NCBI GenBank assembly: GCA_030431475.1
Contig: JAUIJD010000017.1
Location: forward strand, 23,424-87,423
DNA: 64,000 bases
Source of the DNA: Verrucomicrobiia bacterium
GTDB taxonomy: Bacteria; Verrucomicrobiota; Verrucomicrobiia; Verrucomicrobiales; Akkermansiaceae
Direction of reading: 5' to 3'
Shown: in pieces, positions 59,858-64,000 of the stretch
Layout of the letters: each line of letters begins with the position of its first letter
How positions within the stretch are numbered: the stretch's first letter is position 1
Translations under genes and position numbers: made by a program
The notes under the pieces: generated by a model
What the model saw: the letters and a program-made list of their open reading frames with translations, nothing else
The model's database searches: none
Told to the model about the DNA's origin: nothing

Positions 59858-62224
59858 ATGACTTCCACGATGTCATCCCCCCGTCATCCGCGCCGGACCA
59901 AGCCACCCTATGCCGGCGAGTGTCGTTTCTGGGCGCCGAAGTACCGTGGACAGATCCTCGCGCTGCTCGGGCTCGTGCTGGTCGGCATCGCCCTCACCTA
60001 CGCCACCATGGAGCTCATGGTGCGCCTCGTGAAGTCCCTCGAAGGCAGCTACAGCGGGCCCCTCACGCTGCCCGTGCTTGTCGCCGGCTTCTCCGCCGCC
60101 ACGCTCGCCAAGGTCGGCATCGACTACCTCCAGATCCGCCGACGCGACCGGATGAATGCCGACGCGATGATCTCGCTCGAACGCGAGGTCCTCGAGGCCC
60201 TCTTCCGCCAGGACGCCGCCTTCTTTTCCCGCCACGCGCTGCAGGAAATCGTCAGCCGCCTGATCCGCGACGTGATCCGCGTGATCGACCGCCGCGCCCA
60301 GGTCATCGTGATTGTCGCCTGCGTCGCCGAGCTGCTGGTGGTGCTCGCGTTCTTCCTCACCAAGGAATGGTCCTTCGCCCTCGTCATGACCGGCTGCTGC
60401 GTCGCCAGCGTGCTGTGGGTCATGCGCACCACCCGGCGCTTCACCTCGATCAACGAGCACCTCTTCGACCTCGACGAAAAAAACTCCATCCTCCTCGAAC
60501 AGTACCTCCGGGCGACGCCGGAGATGCAGCTCGCCCGCGCCACCGAGCGCGCCCAGGAGTCCTTCGGCGACCTCCGCAAGCGGCGCTTCGAGACGCTGCT
60601 TCGCCGCGGCAAACTCAAAGCCTCTCGCCTTTCCACCTGCCCGCTCATCGAGGGCCTCACCCTCACCGGCGTCTTCCTCGTCGCCCTGCTCGCGCCCGAG
60701 GCCGGCATCGTCGCGCTGCTGCCGGTGCTCATCCAGAAGATCCCCACCGTCTTCGCCCGCACCGGTGAACTCACCGAGGCCATGGGCCGCATCCAGCTCG
60801 CCCGGGCCGGCATCAAGCGCCTCGAAGCCTACCACAGCGACGAATGGAACCTCACCGACCACCCCGCCTTCCCCACCATCGCCGAGGTCGGCGAGCTGCG
60901 GCTCGAGGGCGTGACCAAGCGCTACGAGGACGCGTCCGGACGCCTCCAGGGCGGCGTCGCCGACGTCACCTGCACCATCGCGCCCGGCACCCTCTGTGTC
61001 ATCGCCGGCGGCTCCGGCTCCGGGAAATCCACCCTGGTCAACGTGATCCTCGGCGCCCTCCGGCCGCAGCAGGGCCGCATCCGCGTCGGCGAAACCGATT
61101 GGCTCGGCTCCGAACCCGAGGAACGCGCCCGCCGCCTCGCCTACCTGCCGCAGCGCCCCGTGCTCGTCCAGGGCACCATCGAGCGCAACGCCCTGCTGGT
61201 CGCCCGCGAGCGCACCGTGCCCGAGCTCGACACCCCCCGCGCCGACCGCGTCGAGCGCTGCGGACTCGCCACCATCTGCCGCCAGAAGGCCCTCGAACTC
61301 CCGCCCTCGCGCGACGCCTTTCCGGAAGAGATCATCGCCGAAGCCCACCGCGACCTCGCCCGACGCGTCCATGGCGATAACGCCGCCGCCCCCGCCATCG
61401 ACCCCACCACCTGGGCCACGCCGCTCGGAAAATGGCGCCGCACCGACACCTTCGATCCCGCCGCCTCCAAGCGCCTCGCCGGCGACCTCCTCGAATCCAC
61501 CCGCCGCCTCCTCGAGCTTCCCGGCCTCACCGACTACCTCGAGCTCGCCCCCGCCCCCATCACCGAGAGCGAGTGGAAACTCCGCCGCCGCGCCCACCAG
61601 GCCGAGGACGACGCCCTCCACGAGGAAATCGCCGCCACCCTGCGCCCGGCCGAAGTCGCCCAGCTCCTCGCCGCCGGCCCCGGTGACACCTTGAAGTACC
61701 TCGCCGAAACCCTCGGCCTCCAGCCGCCACCGCCCAAGGCCTGGCACGAGCAGGAAAGCTGGCGCGACGCCCTGCTCGCCGCCCTTCCCCCGCCCGACAA
61801 GGTCCAGGACCGACGCCGCCACGCCGAGGCCCTGCTCGAAACCATCGCCGCCGTCCCCGCCCTGCGCGACGGCCTCCTCGACCTCGGCCTCGACTGCGAA
61901 GTCGGCGTCTCCGGCTCCGCCCTTTCCGGCGGCCAGGCGCAGATCGTCGGCCTCGCCCGCGCCCTGCTTCGCGATGCCGGCCTCATCGTCCTCGACGAAC
62001 CCAGCTCCGCCCTCGATCCCGTCCGCGCCCGCCAGGTCCGCGACTGCCTGCGCGAGGTCCGCGACGGCCGCATCATCCTCGTCGTCACCCACGACGCCAC
62101 CCTCGTCACCGGCGCCGACCACGTCCTCCTCCTCGACCGCGGCGCCCTCGTCGCCCAGGGCTCTCCCCAATCCCTCGCCCAAACCAGCCAACTCTTCCGC
62201 CAACTCTACCCCGAAGTCACCTAA
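59858..62224 (+). CDS. ABC exporter (fused membrane and ATPase domains) with a long insertion in the ATPase
   Basis: A 788-residue protein; the ATG at 59870 is a close alternative start. The membrane domain is residues 25-310, with about five or six helices, for example ILALLGLVLVGIALTYATM and VIVIVACVAELLVVLAFFL. The ATPase begins near 345, with Walker A GGSGSGKST at 384-392, the Q-loop AYLPQRPVLVQG near 432, signature LSGGQ at 689-693, Walker B LIVLDEPSS at 709-717 and H-loop VVTHD at 742-746. About 257 residues lie between Q-loop and signature, where 50-60 are normal, so an insertion of about 200 charged, helical residues sits in the helical subdomain. All catalytic motifs are intact, so it is probably active. 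Substrate unknown. Transglutaminase-like and cNMP-binding genes flank it. Confidence 0.88.
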   Translation: MTSTMSSPRHPRRTKPPYAGECRFWAPKYRGQILALLGLVLVGIALTYATMELMVRLVKSLEGSYSGPLTLPVLVAGFSAATLAKVGIDYLQIRRRDRMNADAMISLEREVLEALFRQDAAFFSRHALQEIVSRLIRDVIRVIDRRAQVIVIVACVAELLVVLAFFLTKEWSFALVMTGCCVASVLWVMRTTRRFTSINEHLFDLDEKNSILLEQYLRATPEMQLARATERAQESFGDLRKRRFETLLRRGKLKASRLSTCPLIEGLTLTGVFLVALLAPEAGIVALLPVLIQKIPTVFARTGELTEAMGRIQLARAGIKRLEAYHSDEWNLTDHPAFPTIAEVGELRLEGVTKRYEDASGRLQGGVADVTCTIAPGTLCVIAGGSGSGKSTLVNVILGALRPQQGRIRVGETDWLGSEPEERARRLAYLPQRPVLVQGTIERNALLVARERTVPELDTPRADRVERCGLATICRQKALELPPSRDAFPEEIIAEAHRDLARRVHGDNAAAPAIDPTTWATPLGKWRRTDTFDPAASKRLAGDLLESTRRLLELPGLTDYLELAPAPITESEWKLRRRAHQAEDDALHEEIAATLRPAEVAQLLAAGPGDTLKYLAETLGLQPPPPKAWHEQESWRDALLAALPPPDKVQDRRRHAEALLETIAAVPALRDGLLDLGLDCEVGVSGSALSGGQAQIVGLARALLRDAGLIVLDEPSSALDPVRARQVRDCLREVRDGRIILVVTHDATLVTGADHVLLLDRGALVAQGSPQSLAQTSQLFRQLYPEVT

Positions 62225-62536
62225 AGGACCGCGGACTTCAGTCCGCAAAAACGTCTCAACCGCAAAGCCCACAAAGAACTCAAAAAACCAAATCCCCTCC
62301 CACTCAAACTCCCCACCGCCCTCCAAAAAACCAACCCAACCCCAGCCTTTGCGTCTTCGCGCCTTCGCGGTTCCCCATCCCCATCAAAAACAAGATCAAC
62401 CCCAGCCTCTGCGATTTCTGCGCCCTCTGCGGTTCCAACTCCCCCCTCCATCACCTGATCAACCCCAGCCTTCGCGTCCTTCGAGTCTTGGCGGTTCCCA
62501 ATCCGAAATCCGCAATCCCCAATCCGCAATCCCGCG
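62225..62536. repeat. Gene-less stretch with degenerate direct repeats
   Basis: Three diverged copies of a unit of about 40 bases, of the form CAACCCCAGCCTNTGCGNNTTC then GCGCCTTCGCGGTTCC, occur near 62335-62374, 62394-62436 and 62457-62499. A short array of AATCCGCAATC-type units then runs to the next start (62500-62535). The sequence is CA-rich and unlike its GC-rich neighbours. No gene is seen. The repeated text resembles low-complexity intergenic repeats known from other bacteria, which is recollection and not verified. Confidence 0.7.
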
Positions 62537-63019
62537 ATGTCCCCGCTCGACCCCAACGAACTCACCCGGCTCCTCGCCGAGTCGCCGCTCTTCTCCGGCC
62601 TCGACACCGATGCCGCCCAGCTCCTCGTCGAAACCGCCGAGCGCGACCGCTACGCCGCCGGCGAATACGTCTTCCGCCAGGGCGACGACGGCGACCTCGC
62701 CTTCCTCATCGTCGCCGGCCGCTTCGCCGCGATCGACGACCGCGCGGAGGGAACGGTGCGCCGACAGATGCACCCCGGCGACCTCTTCGGCGAATACGCC
62801 CTCTTCCTCGGCGGCACCCGCACCCTGTCTGTGAAATGCGAGGACGACGGCATCGTCCTCGCCTTCCCCCGCGACCGCTTCCACGCCTTCCTCGAAAAGA
62901 CCCCCACCGCCGCGATCCGGATCCTGGAGACGACGGTGAAGCGTCTCGACGAAGCTGAAAAGGCCCTTGCCTCGCTCGATCCGGTCGAAGCCTCAACGCT
63001 CAGATTCAAGGACCTTTGA
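62537..63019 (+). CDS. Cyclic-nucleotide-binding domain protein without DNA-binding domain
   Basis: A 160-residue protein with one cNMP-binding (CRP-type) beta-barrel: LFSGLDTDAAQLLVETAERD as the N-terminal helices, GEYVFRQGDDGDLAFLIVAG for the first strands, and the phosphate-binding cassette GDLFGEYALFLGGTRTLSVK. The cassette keeps the FGE and the TRT of nucleotide-binding members, so ligand binding is plausible. The C-terminal helix (ILETTVKRLDEAEKALASLD) has no helix-turn-helix, so it is not a CRP/FNR regulator by itself. Such stand-alone proteins can regulate a partner protein. It follows the ABC exporter on the same strand after the repeat-rich spacer. Confidence 0.85.
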   Translation: MSPLDPNELTRLLAESPLFSGLDTDAAQLLVETAERDRYAAGEYVFRQGDDGDLAFLIVAGRFAAIDDRAEGTVRRQMHPGDLFGEYALFLGGTRTLSVKCEDDGIVLAFPRDRFHAFLEKTPTAAIRILETTVKRLDEAEKALASLDPVEASTLRFKDL

Positions 63020-63080
63020 ATCCCCTTTGACGCTCAGGAGACTCAAATTATGAGGCCAACCCCTTCGCGGATTGATTGAT

Positions 63081-63566
63081 TTAGGAGGGCTCCAATTTCT
63101 TCATTTTTTCTATATAACCAAAAATCACTTCAGAGAAATTTGGTGAATATCCAACAAATCTCCCAGACAACGACTCTCCGAGGTCATCTAAAATCAGAAT
63201 CACTGTGCCCTTCCTAAAAACATGCGGATCTGTATCTTGATAATCGAGCTTGAGAACACGTCCATCAAATACTCCATCATTTAAGATGATATTTATTTTT
63301 TTCCCAGGTGCGCTTGGGTTTTCAAAATAGCCTGAACCATATATCACCCGTCTTTTTTCGGAAAGAGAAAACGTTGCCGGGTAAACAATATTACCAACTT
63401 CATTATCCTCATCCTGAACAAACTTGCCGGTCCATACGCCCCCAATGAGCTTTCCCAATCTGGGTGCATCTGTACATGGCCGCTTACCCTTATCAAATTG
63501 TTCCTTGATGAAATAAACTACAAGCGGACCTAGAATAGCCGAGATTAACGCTACAACAATTTCCAT
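63081..63566 (-). CDS. AT-rich orphan membrane-anchored protein of unknown function
   Basis: A 161-residue protein. Residues 1-22 (MEIVVALISAILGPLVVYFI) are a single N-terminal helix. A charged hinge KEQFDKGKRPC follows, and from about residue 40 a beta-rich domain (LIGGVWTGKFVQDEDNEVGN, VIYGSGYFENPSAPGKKINI, VFDGRVLKLDYQDTD, SGRFVGYSPNFSEVIFGYIE). The coding sequence is clearly much more AT-rich than the rest of the window and uses AT-rich codons, which suggests recent transfer. Helix plus beta-barrel is also the layout of some cyclic-nucleotide-signalled phage-defence effectors, but nothing else of such a system is adjacent and I do not assign it. Confidence 0.7.
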   Translation of the reverse strand: MEIVVALISAILGPLVVYFIKEQFDKGKRPCTDAPRLGKLIGGVWTGKFVQDEDNEVGNIVYPATFSLSEKRRVIYGSGYFENPSAPGKKINIILNDGVFDGRVLKLDYQDTDPHVFRKGTVILILDDLGESLSGRFVGYSPNFSEVIFGYIEKMKKLEPS

Positions 63567-64000
63567 CAGAATTTGCTGCTAGAAATTTGCATTATTTGGG
63601 GGGCTCCTGAGACAGCCGTTGGGCCGGACCGGAGGGAGGGAGAAAGGGTTGAGAAGGAAGAAGGGACACCAGGAGAAGCTGAAAACTGAAAGGACGAATG
63701 CTCCGCAAGACGCCTAGATCCGGCGGAGTTGTGAGACTTCACCACGCGATCATAGCTCTACGGCCCTCGACGCCAAGATCTTTGTGACGGCGGATTCGCG
63801 AGGCGGAGCCTCTCAGTCGGGATCGAAGACGAGGATCGCTCGTCTTCGAGTGGAGCTTCCTCGGGCCGCCAAGTGTAAGCGCCCAACAGAGCACCTCTGG
63901 CATTTTTGCCAGACTTCCGGCATCTCTGGCACCTATGCAACGCGCTCGGCAGAGATCTCGATGGCATCCCGCCTCGCTTCGATCCATGCGGCGGGCAGGA
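63567..64000. other. Gene-less end of window with hairpins
   Basis: No supported gene is seen in these 434 bases. The frames at 63739-63987 and 63758-63967 lack any recognisable feature. TCGAAGACGAG (63823-63833), loop GATCG and CTCGTCTTCGA (63839-63849) form an eleven-base perfect stem. TCTGGCA (63896-63902) pairs with TGCCAGA (63907-63913), with TCTGGCA-like words repeated afterwards. A gene on either strand could start beyond the edge. Confidence 0.5.

Noticed and set aside
63739..63987. Short minus-strand open frames at the window end
   Set aside because: They are Arg-rich, contain hairpin-derived sequence and show no domain or start signal.

Overview
The window looks like a chromosomal segment of a high-GC, free-living Verrucomicrobiota bacterium, probably near the Luteolibacter/Haloferula group. 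This is inference from content: three cysteine-type sulfatases, GH31 and GH10 glycoside hydrolases, a PEP-CTERM protein, many secreted proteins with GEVED, FG-GAP, choice-of-anchor, beta-helix or BACON-like modules, a pentaheme cytochrome, and interspersed palindromic repeats between genes. No rRNA, phage or CRISPR locus is visible. One tRNA-Glu (UUC) lies on the minus strand near 52.2 kb.

Layout. 0-3.3 kb: two minus-strand secreted proteins, a GEVED protein cut by the window edge and an FG-GAP protein. 3.6-6.3 kb: a sugar-porter MFS transporter beside a XylR-like AraC regulator. 6.4-13.1 kb: a large choice-of-anchor protein, a VOC protein, a membrane-anchored alpha/beta hydrolase and a sulfatase. 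13.2-16.4 kb: a tight minus-strand operon of Zn-dehydrogenase, SDR and GntP permease with the same three functions as E. coli idnD-idnO-idnT; the SDR has Arg where the catalytic Lys is expected. 16.7-20.0 kb: a small membrane protein and a beta-helix protein. 20.0-26.7 kb: a segment bounded by two nearly identical inverted copies of a roughly 500-bp non-coding repeat, enclosing a DUF418 membrane protein and a giant coiled-coil/Ig/BACON-like protein. 26.8-34.1 kb: a GH31 enzyme carrying both a dockerin and a cohesin, a sulfatase, a MATE transporter whose 3' end overlaps a small antisense membrane-protein gene. 34.2-40.4 kb: PEP-CTERM protein, pentaheme cytochrome, GH10 xylanase, secreted hypothetical protein. 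40.5-45.1 kb: SpoIIE-type phosphatase, LapA-like protein, SDR, VWA-like protein. 45.1-46.2 kb: a gene-poor stretch holding a frameshifted relic of a retropepsin-like aspartic protease. 46.2-51.9 kb: a degenerate gluzincin-like secreted protein and a PAS-like sulfatase divergent from an AraC regulator. 52.2-57.3 kb: housekeeping genes (tRNA-Glu, transketolase, tsaB, citrate synthase, M14-like peptidase). 57.3-63.0 kb: a membrane protein, a transglutaminase-like protein, an ABC exporter with a long insertion in its ATPase domain, and a cyclic-nucleotide-binding protein. 63.1-63.6 kb: an AT-rich orphan gene of foreign appearance.

Working together. GH31, GH10, the three sulfatases, the sugar porter with its XylR-like regulator, and the Idn-like operon describe an organism living on sulfated and xylan-type polysaccharides and on sugar acids, feeding transketolase and the citrate cycle. 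There is no obvious single undescribed multi-gene system. The strongest unexplained structures are the inverted-repeat-bounded segment, the dockerin-plus-cohesin GH31, the insertion-bearing ABC exporter and the antisense overlap at the MATE gene. Most genes lack a clear Shine-Dalgarno site, so starts were mainly chosen by signal peptide or domain position. All family calls come from reading motifs; no database search was run.
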